The notes: a model not told the origin generated them from the sequence alone. DNA of 64,000 bases from Thalassovita litoralis (GCF_900182725.1 NZ_FXTO01000006.1:62001-126000); one strand, 5' to 3'. Shown: positions 17,194-26,818, numbered from the stretch's first letter. Translations and numbers: made by a program.

Positions 17194-19629
17194 ATGACGC
17201 AGAAACTTGTGATTATCGGTGCAGGTATGGCCTCGGGCCGTATGCTGGAACATCTTTTCGACGCGGCACCAGATGCCTATGATGTAACGCTGTTCAACGA
17301 AGAACCGCGCGGCAATTATAACCGCATTATGCTGTCGCCGGTCTTGTCAGGGGAAAAAACCTTTGCCGAGATCGTGACTCATGACGCGGGATGGTATGCG
17401 CAGCACAATGTCACCTGCCGCTTTGGTGAACCTGTCATTGCCATTGATCGCAGCGCCAAAGTGGTCATGGGGGCCAACGGTCCGGTGTCTTATGACAAGC
17501 TGGTTTTCGGTACGGGATCGTCGCCGTTCATCATCCCCCTTCCCGGCCATGATCTTGAGGGGGTGATTGCCTATCGCGATCTGGAAGATACCGAACGGAT
17601 GATGGCGATGTGCGCGGGTAATCGCGTGGTGATTATTGGCGGTGGGCTGTTGGGGCTAGAAGCCGCCGCCGGTATGGCCGCGCGCGGCGCAGATGTTACC
17701 GTGGTGCATATCATGGGACACCTGATGGAGCGCCAACTGGATGAAGCCGCCGGGTATCTGTTGAAAAAATCGCTGGAAGAAAAAGGCATTACCGTCTGCC
17801 TTGGGGCGAATTCAAAGGAAATCCTTGGGAAGAACGGACAGGTCAAGGCCCTGCTGCTGGATGACGGCACTGAACTGCCCTGTGATCTGTTGGTCATGGC
17901 GGTGGGCATCCGCCCGAATGTGAAACTGGCGCAGGAAGCGGGGCTGATTGTTGGGCGCGGCATTCATGTGGATGATCAATTGGTCACGTCGGACACTGAT
18001 GTATTGGCCGTTGGCGAATGCGTGGAACATGGCGGTGCCGTCTTCGGTCTTGTCGCCCCACTTTACGATCAGGCGAAAGTTGCGGCCCAGACGTTGCTGG
18101 GACAAGAGGCGGCCTTTGTTCAGAAAAGCATTTCGACCAAGCTGAAAGTCACAGGCTGCGATCTGTTCAGTGCGGGTGATTTTGCTTCGGGCGAGGGGCG
18201 CGAGGATGTCGTTTTCCGCGATCCGGCGCGGGGCATCTATAAGCGCCTTGTGATCCAGGAAAACAAACTGATCGGCGCGGTGATGTACGGCGATACCGCA
18301 GACGGCAATTGGTTTTTCAGTCTGATCAAGGATGGTGCCGATATTACTGACATGCGGGAGACTTTGATTTTTGGTCCCGCATATCAGGGGGGCGCTACCG
18401 TGGACCCTTTGTCGGCCGTTGCAGCCTTGCCGCTTGATGCGGAAATCTGCGGCTGCAACGGCATATGCAAAGGTACGATCGTCGACGCGATTGCAGGTGG
18501 CGCGACAGATTTGGCGGCAGTCCGGGCAATGACAAAAGCATCGGCGTCCTGCGGCACCTGTACGGGGTTGGTCGAACAGGTGATGCAGGTCACGCTTGGC
18601 GATGGTTTTCAAATTCCTGCCGCTGCGTCTGTTTGCGGTTGCACCGATCTGACGCACGAGGATGTGCGCCGTCTGATCAAGGCCAAGGAACTGAAATCCC
18701 AGCCTGCGGTTTGGCAGGAATTGGGGTGGAACACACCGAACGGCTGTCACATCTGTCGTCCCGCTGTGAACTTCTATCTTCTGGCTGACTGGCCTTTGGA
18801 TTACCGCGATGATCCGCAAAGCCGCTTCGTGAACGAACGCAAGCACGCCAATATCCAGAAAGATGGCACTTTTAGCGTGGTGCCGCGCATGTGGGGCGGG
18901 ATCACAAATGCGCAAGAGCTGCGGGCGATTGCAGATGCAGCCGAAAAATACAATGTCCCCACCGTCAAAGTGACAGGCGGCCAGCGGATTGATCTGTTGG
19001 GGGTGAAATCCGAGGATTTGCCGCATATCTGGGCTGATCTGAATGCGGCGGGGCTGGTGTCTGGTCATGCGTATTCCAAAGGTCTGCGCACGGTGAAAAC
19101 CTGTGTTGGCAGCGATCACTGCCGGTTCGGAACGCAGGACAGCACCGGGCTGGGGATCAAGCTGGAAAAGGCGCTGTGGGGATCGTGGACACCGCACAAG
19201 GTCAAACTGGCGGTTTCCGGCTGTCCGCGCAATTGTGCGGAAGCCACCTGCAAAGACGTTGGTATCGTTTGCGTCGACAGCGGCTACAAGGTCGGCGTCG
19301 CCGGTGCTGCGGGTATGGATTTGAAAGAGACACTGCCGCTTGCGGATGTGCCGTCAGAGCAAGAGGCTATGGACCTCTCGATCGCCTTTATCCAGCTTTA
19401 TCGAGAGAACGCCAAATACCTTGATCGTCCCTATAAATGGGTTGCCAAAGTCGGCCTGGATTGGGTCAGGGAACGCGTTGTCGACGATCTGGATAACCGT
19501 CGCGCGCTTGTCGAACGCTTTGAGGTTTCGCAGTCCATCTATCGCAAAGATCCGTGGGCCGAACATGCAACGCAAAAGGCGCAGGGCTATGCGCCGCTTG
19601 CCGATCTTACTTTGGAGGCCGCAGAATGA
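17194..19629 (+). CDS. nirB: Assimilatory nitrite reductase large subunit (NAD(P)H-dependent)
   Basis: An 811-residue cytoplasmic enzyme reducing nitrite to ammonium with six electrons. The FAD and NAD-binding domain is at the N-terminus (VIIGAGMASGRML). Two BFD-like [2Fe-2S] regions follow (CGCNGICKGTIVDAI, CGTCTGLVEQV; VCGCTD, CHICRPAVNF). The C-terminal siroheme/[4Fe-4S] domain has TCVGSDHCRFG and SGCPRNCAEATC cysteines. The start ATG follows GGAGTAACCCA, four bases after the transporter ATPase stop. The gene is also called nasB in assimilatory operons. Confidence 0.95.
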   Translation: MTQKLVIIGAGMASGRMLEHLFDAAPDAYDVTLFNEEPRGNYNRIMLSPVLSGEKTFAEIVTHDAGWYAQHNVTCRFGEPVIAIDRSAKVVMGANGPVSYDKLVFGTGSSPFIIPLPGHDLEGVIAYRDLEDTERMMAMCAGNRVVIIGGGLLGLEAAAGMAARGADVTVVHIMGHLMERQLDEAAGYLLKKSLEEKGITVCLGANSKEILGKNGQVKALLLDDGTELPCDLLVMAVGIRPNVKLAQEAGLIVGRGIHVDDQLVTSDTDVLAVGECVEHGGAVFGLVAPLYDQAKVAAQTLLGQEAAFVQKSISTKLKVTGCDLFSAGDFASGEGREDVVFRDPARGIYKRLVIQENKLIGAVMYGDTADGNWFFSLIKDGADITDMRETLIFGPAYQGGATVDPLSAVAALPLDAEICGCNGICKGTIVDAIAGGATDLAAVRAMTKASASCGTCTGLVEQVMQVTLGDGFQIPAAASVCGCTDLTHEDVRRLIKAKELKSQPAVWQELGWNTPNGCHICRPAVNFYLLADWPLDYRDDPQSRFVNERKHANIQKDGTFSVVPRMWGGITNAQELRAIADAAEKYNVPTVKVTGGQRIDLLGVKSEDLPHIWADLNAAGLVSGHAYSKGLRTVKTCVGSDHCRFGTQDSTGLGIKLEKALWGSWTPHKVKLAVSGCPRNCAEATCKDVGIVCVDSGYKVGVAGAAGMDLKETLPLADVPSEQEAMDLSIAFIQLYRENAKYLDRPYKWVAKVGLDWVRERVVDDLDNRRALVERFEVSQSIYRKDPWAEHATQKAQGYAPLADLTLEAAE

Positions 19630-19958
19630 ACTGGATCGACATCGGACATATTGATGATATCCCCTTGCGTGGGGCGCGATTGGTGAAAACGCCTGTGGGC
19701 TGCATCGCGGTTTTCCGCACGGCGGATGCAGAAGTGTTTGCGGCTTCGGATATGTGTCCTCACAAGGCAGGGCCGCTTTCGGATGGCATCGTGCATGGGC
19801 AAAAGGTGACATGTCCGCTGCATAACTGGGTGTTTGATTTGAACACCGGGCAGGCGCTGGGCGGGGATCAGGGGCAAATTACCACCTATCCGGTGCGTCT
19901 GGATGGGGGGCGTATCCTGCTGGACGGGACCACCGTTGTGCGCAGGAGTGCCGCCTGA
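19626..19958 (+). CDS. nirD: Nitrite reductase small subunit, Rieske type
   Basis: A 110-residue NirD/NasG protein that keeps a full Rieske [2Fe-2S] motif: CPHKAGPLS near residue 46 and CPLHNWVFDL near 65. Many enterobacterial NirD proteins have lost these ligands, so this belongs to the cluster-containing group that passes electrons to NasA and NirB in Paracoccus-type systems. Four-base overlap with nirB and one-base overlap (TGATG) with nasA indicate tight co-translation. Confidence 0.93.
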   Translation: MNWIDIGHIDDIPLRGARLVKTPVGCIAVFRTADAEVFAASDMCPHKAGPLSDGIVHGQKVTCPLHNWVFDLNTGQALGGDQGQITTYPVRLDGGRILLDGTTVVRRSAA

Positions 19959-22588
19959 TGACCGCCAGCCGCACAGATGAAATTCGTTCAACCTGTCCAT
20001 ATTGCGGTGTTGGTTGCGGTGTATTGCTGCGTCCCGATGCGCACGGCGGGCTGTCTGTGCGTGGCGATCCAGACCATCCTGCCAATCACGCGCGGCTGTG
20101 TTCCAAGGGGCTGGCGCTTGCCGAAACTGTGGGGCTGTCACATCGTTTGACCGCGCCGCAGATAGAGAAGCAAAGCAGTACTTGGGACGAAGCGCTTTCG
20201 CTGGTGGCGCGACGGTTTTCGGAAACCATTGCAGAACACGGTCCCGATAGCGTCGCCTTTTATGTCTCGGGGCAGTTGTTGACCGAAGACTATTACATCG
20301 CCAACAAGCTGATGAAGGGGTTTATTGGTTCCGCCAATATCGACACCAATTCGCGCCTATGTATGGCATCGACGGTTGCGGGGCATAAGCGGGCTTTTGG
20401 CACTGATACGGTTCCGCAAACCTACGAGGATCTGGAAGAAGCCGATCTGGTTGTTCTGGTCGGGTCTAATCTGGCGTGGTGCCATCCGGTGCTTTACCAG
20501 CGCCTGATCCATGCCCGCAAAAGGCGGGGGACTAAACTGGTTGTGATCGACCCGCGCCGTACTGCCACCTGTGACGATGCCGATTTGCATCTGGCCATTG
20601 CGCCGGGGGCTGACGTGCCGCTGTTCAACCGCTTGCTGGCGGTGCTGCATGACCGTGGGTTGGCCGACAAGGCATTTTTGCGCAATACCCAAGGGTACGA
20701 GGATGCACTGGCGGCTGCACGTCAGGACGATCCGGCTGTAACAGGATTGTCAGAACTGCAAATCGCACAGTTTTGCGATTTGTGGGCCAGCACCGAAAAG
20801 GTCGTCACTGTGTTTTCCCAAGGCGTGAACCAGTCGACTTCGGGCGCTGACAAGGTGAACGCAATTCTGAACTGCCACCTTGCCACGGGCCGCATTGGGA
20901 AACGGGGATGCGGGCCTTTGTCTGTGACAGGACAACCCAATGCGATGGGCGGGCGCGAAGTGGGTGGGTTGGCGAATATGCTTGCTTGTCACATGGACAT
21001 TGAAAACCCCCGTCACCGCAGGGCTGTTGGCGACTTCTGGTCTGCACCAACCATGCCAGCACATGCCGGTCTGAAGGCGGTCGACATGTTCCGCGCAGTG
21101 GGGCAAGGGCAGATCAAGGCGCTATGGATCATTCATACCAATCCCGCCGTTAGTATGCCGGATGCGGCTTCTGTGCGTGCTGCGATTGCGTCTTGTCCGT
21201 TCACGGTGGTTTCGGACATTACAGATGCAACGGATACCGCGCGTCTGGCGGATGTTCTTTTGCCAGCATCCGCATGGGGCGAAAAAGAGGGCACAGTCAC
21301 CAATTCTGACCGCACGATCAGCCGTCAGCGCGCCGCGCTGCCTGCCCCCGAAGGGACGCGTCCGGATTGGGCCATTCTGGCCGAGGTGGGCCGTCGTATG
21401 GGGTGGGAAACGGAATTCGACTATGGGTCCGCAGCCGAGATTTTCCGCGAGTATGCAGCCCTGTCCGGGATCGCAGGAGAGTTCGGGCTGGATTTTGATA
21501 TTTCAGGGCTAAGTGGCCTGTCTGACCTTGATTATGCCGATCTTGCGCCGACGCGGTGGCCAGTGTGCCGCGCCAAACAAGGCGGGCGGTTCTTTTCTGA
21601 TGGGCGGTTTTTCCATACCGACCACAAGGCGCGATTTGTGCCTGTCAGCTATCGCAGGCCTGCCGCGAAAACCGGGCCGCGGTATCCTTTTCGGCTAAAT
21701 ACGGGGCGTGTGCGGGATCAGTGGCACACGATGACCCGGACAGGGCTAAGTCCCCGTTTATCCGCCCATCTAGCGGAGCCATTCATTGAAATTCACCCAC
21801 ATGATGCTGACAGGCTGAACATCGGGCCTGCGGGGTTGGTGCGGGTCGAAAGCCCGATTGGGCAGGCGATTTTGCGCGCGCGCATTACGGACACAGTGCA
21901 ATGTGGACAGGTTTTTGCCCCGATGCATTGGACCGGAGAAACAGCGCCAGCGGCACGGATTGACGATCTGATTGCCCCGGCCTGTGATCCTGTTTCCGGG
22001 CAACCCGAAAGTAAGGCAAGTGTTGTCCGGCTAGAGCCATTCGCGGCCAAATGGTATGGCTTTGCCGTATCTGCTGACCCGATGCAGCCTTCTTGTGACT
22101 ATTGGGCGCGTGTCCCATCGCGTATGGGGTTTCGGGCGGAACTGGCCGGGACGTCAGACATCGCGGATTGGGAGGCAGAGGCGCTTCGCCTGTTTGGCCT
22201 GAAAGATGCTTCGGTTTCCTCGATCATTGACCCGGCCCGAGGTATTGCGCGGATTGCACTGTTCAAGGGCGGCAGATTGCAGGCCGCGCTTTTCGTTGCC
22301 GCCACCCCGGTTGCCGTTGCGCGTGATTATCTTGCGACTTTGCCTGAATATGCGGGGTCTGATGTCCTGTCGGGGCGCGTCCCTGTCGATGTTCCCGATC
22401 CGGGGCCGAATTTGTGTGCGTGTTTTGGGGTGGGGGTGAACACGATTGTGGACGCGATACAGACGCAGCATCTTTATTCGGTCGATGCTATCGGTGCCGC
22501 TCTTTTGGCAGGAACCAATTGCGGTTCGTGCCGTCCCGAAATCGCGGCGCTGATCCAGATGCGCCGCCCGCAGGAAGCTGCGGAATAG
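19958..22588 (+). CDS. nasA: Assimilatory nitrate reductase catalytic subunit
   Basis: An 876-residue cytoplasmic molybdenum enzyme reducing nitrate to nitrite. The N-terminal [4Fe-4S] motif CPYCGVGC starts at residue 13, with the fourth cysteine in RLCSKG near 48. The molybdopterin dinucleotide domains follow (SRLCMAS, GQPNAMGGREVGG). A C-terminal BFD-like [2Fe-2S] domain (CACFGVGVNTI, NCGSCRPEI) probably accepts electrons from the NirB/NirD side. It is the last gene of the cluster. No siroheme synthase gene follows in this window. Confidence 0.95.
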   Translation: MTASRTDEIRSTCPYCGVGCGVLLRPDAHGGLSVRGDPDHPANHARLCSKGLALAETVGLSHRLTAPQIEKQSSTWDEALSLVARRFSETIAEHGPDSVAFYVSGQLLTEDYYIANKLMKGFIGSANIDTNSRLCMASTVAGHKRAFGTDTVPQTYEDLEEADLVVLVGSNLAWCHPVLYQRLIHARKRRGTKLVVIDPRRTATCDDADLHLAIAPGADVPLFNRLLAVLHDRGLADKAFLRNTQGYEDALAAARQDDPAVTGLSELQIAQFCDLWASTEKVVTVFSQGVNQSTSGADKVNAILNCHLATGRIGKRGCGPLSVTGQPNAMGGREVGGLANMLACHMDIENPRHRRAVGDFWSAPTMPAHAGLKAVDMFRAVGQGQIKALWIIHTNPAVSMPDAASVRAAIASCPFTVVSDITDATDTARLADVLLPASAWGEKEGTVTNSDRTISRQRAALPAPEGTRPDWAILAEVGRRMGWETEFDYGSAAEIFREYAALSGIAGEFGLDFDISGLSGLSDLDYADLAPTRWPVCRAKQGGRFFSDGRFFHTDHKARFVPVSYRRPAAKTGPRYPFRLNTGRVRDQWHTMTRTGLSPRLSAHLAEPFIEIHPHDADRLNIGPAGLVRVESPIGQAILRARITDTVQCGQVFAPMHWTGETAPAARIDDLIAPACDPVSGQPESKASVVRLEPFAAKWYGFAVSADPMQPSCDYWARVPSRMGFRAELAGTSDIADWEAEALRLFGLKDASVSSIIDPARGIARIALFKGGRLQAALFVAATPVAVARDYLATLPEYAGSDVLSGRVPVDVPDPGPNLCACFGVGVNTIVDAIQTQHLYSVDAIGAALLAGTNCGSCRPEIAALIQMRRPQEAAE

Positions 22589-22681
22589 TCCGGTTTGCAA
22601 GACGGCAACGCAAAACCCAAGGACGGTTTCAGGATCACAGATCAGCGCATTGATACGAAAGCCCGGCTGTATTGAAAAAGA

Positions 22682-22708
22682 AAAACCCCGGCCACATGGG
22701 CCGGGGTT
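22682..22708. terminator. Bidirectional terminator between nasA and pnp
   Basis: AAACCCCGGCC / GGCCGGGGTTT, 11-bp perfect stem with a 5-nt loop. It has an A-run before it and T-rich sequence after it, so it can act on both convergent transcripts. Confidence 0.88.
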
Positions 22709-22731
22709 TCCTGTTTCAGAAGGTTAGCAGA

Positions 22732-24873
22732 TTATTCTGCGTCGCCTTCTTTTTCTTCTTTTTGGGCTTCTTCGCCGGTTTCCTGATCGACGACTTTCAT
22801 CGACAGGCGGACCTTACCGCGATCATCAAAGCCCAGCAGCTTGACCCATACTTCCTGACCTTCTTTCAGAACGTCCGAGGGGTGGTTCAGGCGGCGGTTT
22901 TCGATCTGGCTGACGTGGACCAGCCCATCGCGCTTGCCGAAGAAGTTCACGAAGGCGCCGAAATCGACGATCTTCACGACCTTGCCTTTGTAGATCCCGC
23001 CTTCTTCCGGCTCGGCCACGATCGAATAGATCATGTCATAGGCCTTCTTGATGGCTTCGCCGTTCGGGCTGGCGATCTTGATCACGCCGTCGTCGTTGAT
23101 GTCGACCTTGGCGCCCGACACTTCGACGATTTCGCGGATGACCTTACCGCCCGAACCGATCACTTCGCGGATCTTGTCGGTCGGGATTTGCATGGTTTCG
23201 ATGCGCGGTGCATGGACGCTGAAATCACCGGCACCGGCCAGCGCTTTGTTCATCTCGCCCAGAATGTGCATCCGGCCATCTTTGGCTTGGGCCAGCGCCT
23301 TTTCCATGATTTCCGGGGTGATGCCAGCAACCTTGATGTCCATTTGCAGCGAGGTGATACCGTTTTCGGTCCCTGCCACTTTGAAATCCATGTCGCCCAG
23401 GTGGTCTTCGTCACCCAGAATGTCGGTCAGAACGGCATAGGAACCGTCGTCTTCCAGCACCAGACCCATTGCCACACCGGCAACGGCGGCTTTCAACGGA
23501 ACGCCTGCGTCCATCATGGACAGCGACCCGCCACAGACCGATGCCATAGAGGACGAACCATTCGATTCGGTGATCTCGGACACGATGCGGATGGTATAGG
23601 GGAAATCGGTGGCGGCGGGCAGCACGGCCTGAAGCGCGCGCCATGCCAGCTTACCGTGGCCGATTTCACGGCGGCCGGGCGACCCCACGCGGCCTACTTC
23701 ACCCACCGAGTAGGGCGGGAAGTTGTAGTGCAGCATGAAGTTGGATTTGAAGTTCCCGTGCAGCGCGTCGATGAACTGTTCGTCATCGCCGGTGCCCAGC
23801 GTGGTCACAACCAGACCCTGAGTTTCGCCACGGGTGAACAGCGCCGAGCCGTGAGTCCGCGGCAGCAGGCCGGTTTCCGCAACGATCGGGCGTACCTGAT
23901 CCAGTGCGCGACCGTCGATCCGCTTGCCTTCTTTCACGACCGAGCCACGCAGCACGACCGATTCCAGCTTCTTGATTGCCGAACCCAGATTCGCGTCTTC
24001 AAGCTGCTCTTCGCTCAGGCCAGCCTTGATGCCTTCTTTGGCGGCGGCAACAGCGGCGACGCGTTCCTGCTTGTTGGTGATGGCATAGGCGGCGCGCATT
24101 TTGTCTTCGCCTGCGGCCTTCACAACCTCGAACAGGTCGCTGTAATTCGGCGGGGTGAAATCGAACGGCTCTTTCGCGGCGTCTTCGGCCAGCGAAATGA
24201 TCAGGTCGATAACCGGCTGAATCTGCTCGTGTGCAAAGGTCACAGCGCCCAGCATTTCGGCCTCGGTCAGCTCGTAAGCTTCGGATTCCACCATCATCAC
24301 GGCGTCTTTGGTCCCGGCAACCACCAGATCCAGACGCTGTTCAGGATTGTTGCGCAGGTCTTGCATGTCATCGACCGACGGGTTCAGCACATACTGGCCG
24401 TCGACGAAACCAACGCGTGCGCCAGCAATCGGACCCATGAACGGTGCGCCCGAAATGGTCAGCGCAGCCGAGGCAGCGATCATTGCCACGATATCGGGGT
24501 CGTTCACCAGATCGTGCGACAGCACGGTACACATCACCAGCACTTCGTTTTTGAAGCCGGGGACGAACAGCGGGCGGATCGGGCGGTCGATCAGGCGCGC
24601 GGTCAGCGTTTCTTTTTCGGTCGGGCGCGCTTCGCGCTTGAAGAAGCCGCCGGGAACTTTGCCAGCAGCATAGTATTTTTCCTGATAGTGAACCGTCAGC
24701 GGAAAGAAATCCTGACCGGGTTTCGGTTCCTTGGCAAAGGTCACGTTTGCCATGACGCTGGTTTCGCCCAGCGTGGCAATCACGGTGCCGTCTGCCTGAC
24801 GGGCAATCTTGCCCGTTTCCAGTGTCAGCGTTTCATCGCCCCACTGCATCGTTTTGGTCGTTACGTTAAACAT
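22732..24873 (-). CDS. pnp: Polynucleotide phosphorylase
   Basis: A 713-residue 3'-5' phosphorolytic exoribonuclease of the RNA degradation machinery. Two RNase PH domains are recognisable ([35 protein letters not shown]). They are followed by a KH domain (about 555-615, [16 protein letters not shown]) and an S1 domain (about 625-690, [15 protein letters not shown]). An acidic/lysine tail ends the protein. The start ATG lies under a leader containing several hairpins. Unlike the usual arrangement, rpsO is not next to it, because an acidic gene intervenes. Confidence 0.97.
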   Translation of the reverse strand: MFNVTTKTMQWGDETLTLETGKIARQADGTVIATLGETSVMANVTFAKEPKPGQDFFPLTVHYQEKYYAAGKVPGGFFKREARPTEKETLTARLIDRPIRPLFVPGFKNEVLVMCTVLSHDLVNDPDIVAMIAASAALTISGAPFMGPIAGARVGFVDGQYVLNPSVDDMQDLRNNPEQRLDLVVAGTKDAVMMVESEAYELTEAEMLGAVTFAHEQIQPVIDLIISLAEDAAKEPFDFTPPNYSDLFEVVKAAGEDKMRAAYAITNKQERVAAVAAAKEGIKAGLSEEQLEDANLGSAIKKLESVVLRGSVVKEGKRIDGRALDQVRPIVAETGLLPRTHGSALFTRGETQGLVVTTLGTGDDEQFIDALHGNFKSNFMLHYNFPPYSVGEVGRVGSPGRREIGHGKLAWRALQAVLPAATDFPYTIRIVSEITESNGSSSMASVCGGSLSMMDAGVPLKAAVAGVAMGLVLEDDGSYAVLTDILGDEDHLGDMDFKVAGTENGITSLQMDIKVAGITPEIMEKALAQAKDGRMHILGEMNKALAGAGDFSVHAPRIETMQIPTDKIREVIGSGGKVIREIVEVSGAKVDINDDGVIKIASPNGEAIKKAYDMIYSIVAEPEEGGIYKGKVVKIVDFGAFVNFFGKRDGLVHVSQIENRRLNHPSDVLKEGQEVWVKLLGFDDRGKVRLSMKVVDQETGEEAQKEEKEGDAE

Positions 24874-24897
24874 CTAGCGTATCCTTATGGAAGCACT

Positions 24898-24985
24898 CCC
24901 GGCCCTCCGGGTCTTCCGTTTGCGTGGCGGCCCCATTGCCGCCGACCCCTCTATCATTGCTTCACGACGCCGGGGTCTGGGCGTC
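24898..24985 (-). promoter_or_regulatory. Structured 5' leader of pnp
   Basis: Three perfect stem-loops lie 25-112 bases upstream of the pnp start: CCCGG-CCCT-CCGGG (24898-24911), GGCGGC-CCCATT-GCCGCC (24926-24943) and GACGCC-GGGGTCTG-GGCGTC (24966-24985). In E. coli, PNPase controls its own mRNA through RNase III-cleaved leader hairpins. A similar role is an inference here. Confidence 0.5.
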
Positions 24986-25084
24986 ACGTTCCAGATGTGT
25001 GCGCCATACCGTAGTTTTGCAAGTTTTGGAAGCGGGGAATAGAAAGGCCGTCTCTGCACCGCGCACCATGCTGTTGGCATGAAA

Positions 25085-25119
25085 ACAAAGACGCAGCGGG
25101 AACCCCACTGCGTCTTTGT
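25085..25119 (-). terminator. Terminator after the acidic protein gene
   Basis: ACAAAGACGCAG / CTGCGTCTTTGT, 12-bp perfect stem. On the minus strand it continues into a T-rich run (TTTGTTTTC). It lies 43 bases after the stop of the acidic gene and separates it from pnp. Confidence 0.85.
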
Positions 25120-25161
25120 GCGCTCGTTTACCCAATTTTCCGGCTCAGAACACGCCGAGGG

Positions 25162-26067
25162 TTACACCATTTCCTCAAGCTCTTCGTCTTCCGGCATCGG
25201 GTCTTCTGCGCCGAATTCTTCTTCATCACTGTCCGGACCTGTACTTAGGGTCGCCAACAAATCCAGACTGCCGTCTTCGGCCATGCTGGCACCATCCAGC
25301 GCGCCGTTTTCGACGGCATCATCATAGGCGGCCAGTAATTCTTCGGCATTTTGAAAGCCCCCATCGAGCGCATCTATGCGGAACAGTTCGGTGGGAACCT
25401 CGACGGTGCTGCCATCCGGGGCGGTTTCTTCGTTCAGATCGTAGAAGATAACCGATTCGACCTCGGTAATATTGTAATCGGGGTCATCTGCGAACTGGCT
25501 TTCATAAAAGTTCACATAGTTTTCAAAGGTGCCTTCTTCGCCTTCGGGCAGGTTGTCTTCGAAAATGTAAACCCCGTTTGAAATCATCCCGTTATCCGCA
25601 ATGTCGACACCAAAACCAACCTTTTCAAAGGTCGGTTCGTCATCGTCCTCTTCTTCCTCGGATACGGCCTTGATCGAGCCTTCTTCGGTTGTGGTTGACG
25701 TGGCGCGGATGCCAAAGACATCGACATCGTCCAGACTGTCGATATCCAACTGAACGGTCATCTGATCCCCGGCGGTGACATAGGTTTCTTTGTCTTCACC
25801 TTCTGGGCCAAGGCCCGGATCGCTTAGCTTGACCGCCTCATCCCATTGTACATCCTGAACACCATTCATGTTCAGTGGCCCCTTCAGACCTTCACTATCG
25901 CCAGAAAAATCATCGTCGCCAAAATAGATGGCGTTCACATCCATTGCGCCTTCGCTGACGGAAATGTCAGCCAGAAACTGACCGGGATTTTCCGGGTCTT
26001 CGTAAACGGTGACCGTATAGGACAGTCCTTCCATAGCGTACGAAAATGTCTTTGAAAGATCGGGCAT
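25162..26067 (-). CDS. Very acidic protein of unknown function
   Basis: A 301-residue protein extremely rich in Asp and Glu, with few Lys/Arg and no cysteine. It has acidic runs near residues 140-148 (EEEEDDDEP) and at the C-terminus (DSDEEEFGAED, EDEELEEMV). The N-terminal 130 residues read as beta-rich (FSYAMEGLSYTVTVYED; NAIYFGDDDFSGD). No signal peptide or membrane segment is visible. I do not recognise a family. The composition resembles type I-secreted or calcium-binding surface proteins, and an RTX gene lies 0.8 kb away beyond rpsO. It has its own terminator and an unusual repeat-bearing upstream region. Confidence 0.75.
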   Translation of the reverse strand: MPDLSKTFSYAMEGLSYTVTVYEDPENPGQFLADISVSEGAMDVNAIYFGDDDFSGDSEGLKGPLNMNGVQDVQWDEAVKLSDPGLGPEGEDKETYVTAGDQMTVQLDIDSLDDVDVFGIRATSTTTEEGSIKAVSEEEEDDDEPTFEKVGFGVDIADNGMISNGVYIFEDNLPEGEEGTFENYVNFYESQFADDPDYNITEVESVIFYDLNEETAPDGSTVEVPTELFRIDALDGGFQNAEELLAAYDDAVENGALDGASMAEDGSLDLLATLSTGPDSDEEEFGAEDPMPEDEELEEMV

Positions 26068-26152
26068 CTGATTAATCTCCGGCTAAGGCTGTGTGCGTGG
26101 TGGATGGTCCTTATGTAAGCTGGGGCGCTCACCTTTGGTTCGCTGTGGAACA

Positions 26153-26184
26153 CATTTGCGCCATAATTTAACCGCATTTGCGCC
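26153..26184. promoter_or_regulatory. Direct repeat CATTTGCGCC x2, 22 bp apart
   Basis: Two exact 10-bp copies at 26153-26162 and 26175-26184. The start-to-start distance is two helical turns, about 85-117 bases upstream of the acidic gene start. This spacing suits a regulator binding one face of the DNA. It lies in the 345-bp gap between the acidic gene and rpsO. Confidence 0.45.
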
Positions 26185-26215
26185 GTGGTCCCGAGTCGAA
26201 TCTTTGAAAATCAAG

Positions 26216-26232
26216 GGAAACAAATTGTTTCC
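26216..26232. promoter_or_regulatory. Perfect 17-bp palindrome upstream of the acidic gene
   Basis: GGAAACAA-A-TTGTTTCC. It is about 150 bases upstream of the acidic gene start and next to the direct repeats, in AT-rich DNA. It is a candidate operator for an unidentified dimeric regulator. It has no T-run and so is unlikely to be a terminator. Confidence 0.45.
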
Positions 26233-26364
26233 AGAGGGGAGTGATTGGATTTTTAATCAACCCAAGGATGCCACTGCGAAGCTGAGAGCCTTCGGCTTCT
26301 CCAGATGCAGACGCCTGCCCAAGTATACCCTTCCTTTGAAACCCACCCCTTTACCACAACGAAA

Positions 26365-26390
26365 AACGCCCGCTCTTGCAAGCGGGCGTT
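26365..26390 (-). terminator. Terminator after rpsO
   Basis: AACGCCCGCT / AGCGGGCGTT, 10-bp perfect stem with a 6-nt loop. On the minus strand it is followed by TTTTTCG. It ends the rpsO transcript, so acidic-gene and pnp transcription must start anew. Confidence 0.88.
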
Positions 26391-26412
26391 CCAAATTCCA
26401 AACCGGATCGGC

Positions 26413-26682
26413 TTAGCGGCGCAGGCCCAGACGTTCGATCAGCGACGCATAGCGTGCTTCGTCTTTGGCTTTCAGGTAGTCTAGCAGTTTACGACGCTGA
26501 GCAACCAGTTTCAGCAGGCCACGGCGGCCGTGGTTGTCTTTGGTGTGCGTTTTGAAGTGTTCGGTCAGCGTAGCGATACGCGACGACAGGATAGCAACCT
26601 GAACTTCGGGCGAACCAGTGTCGCCTTCTTTGGTTGCGAATTCTTTGATAACGCGGTTCTTTTCTTCAACGGTGATCGACAT
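26413..26682 (-). CDS. rpsO: Ribosomal protein S15
   Basis: An 89-residue primary 16S rRNA-binding protein of the small subunit. The sequence runs from [15 protein letters not shown] through [10 protein letters not shown] and [15 protein letters not shown] to IERLGLRR, matching S15 end to end. The start at 26682 follows an AGGAG site eight bases upstream; a longer in-frame start has no support. In most bacteria pnp follows directly. Here a terminator and a 0.9-kb acidic gene come between. Confidence 0.98.
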   Translation of the reverse strand: MSITVEEKNRVIKEFATKEGDTGSPEVQVAILSSRIATLTEHFKTHTKDNHGRRGLLKLVAQRRKLLDYLKAKDEARYASLIERLGLRR

Positions 26683-26740
26683 CGGGGTCTCCTGTAAGGT
26701 TAAGGGTTGGGGCGCAAGCCGGGATGTCGTCCAGCAAGGT

Positions 26741-26760
26741 CCGTGGAGTACCCGCCACGG
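26741..26760 (-). promoter_or_regulatory. Hairpin in the rpsO leader
   Basis: CCGTGG-AGTACCCG-CCACGG, 59-78 bases upstream of the rpsO start codon. S15 represses its own translation through leader structures in several bacteria. Whether this stem is part of one is only a suggestion. Confidence 0.35.
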
Positions 26761-26818
26761 GATTCCCATGACGGATGCGCGCGTATACGGGGATTCCCCT
26801 TAAAAGAAAAGCAAAATC

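Noticed and set aside
22672-25014. A 780-residue open frame on the plus strand opposite pnp
   Set aside because: It is antisense to a full-length, clearly conserved pnp. The protein is rich in His, Gln, Arg and Asp with no domain pattern, as expected for the complement of GC-rich codons.
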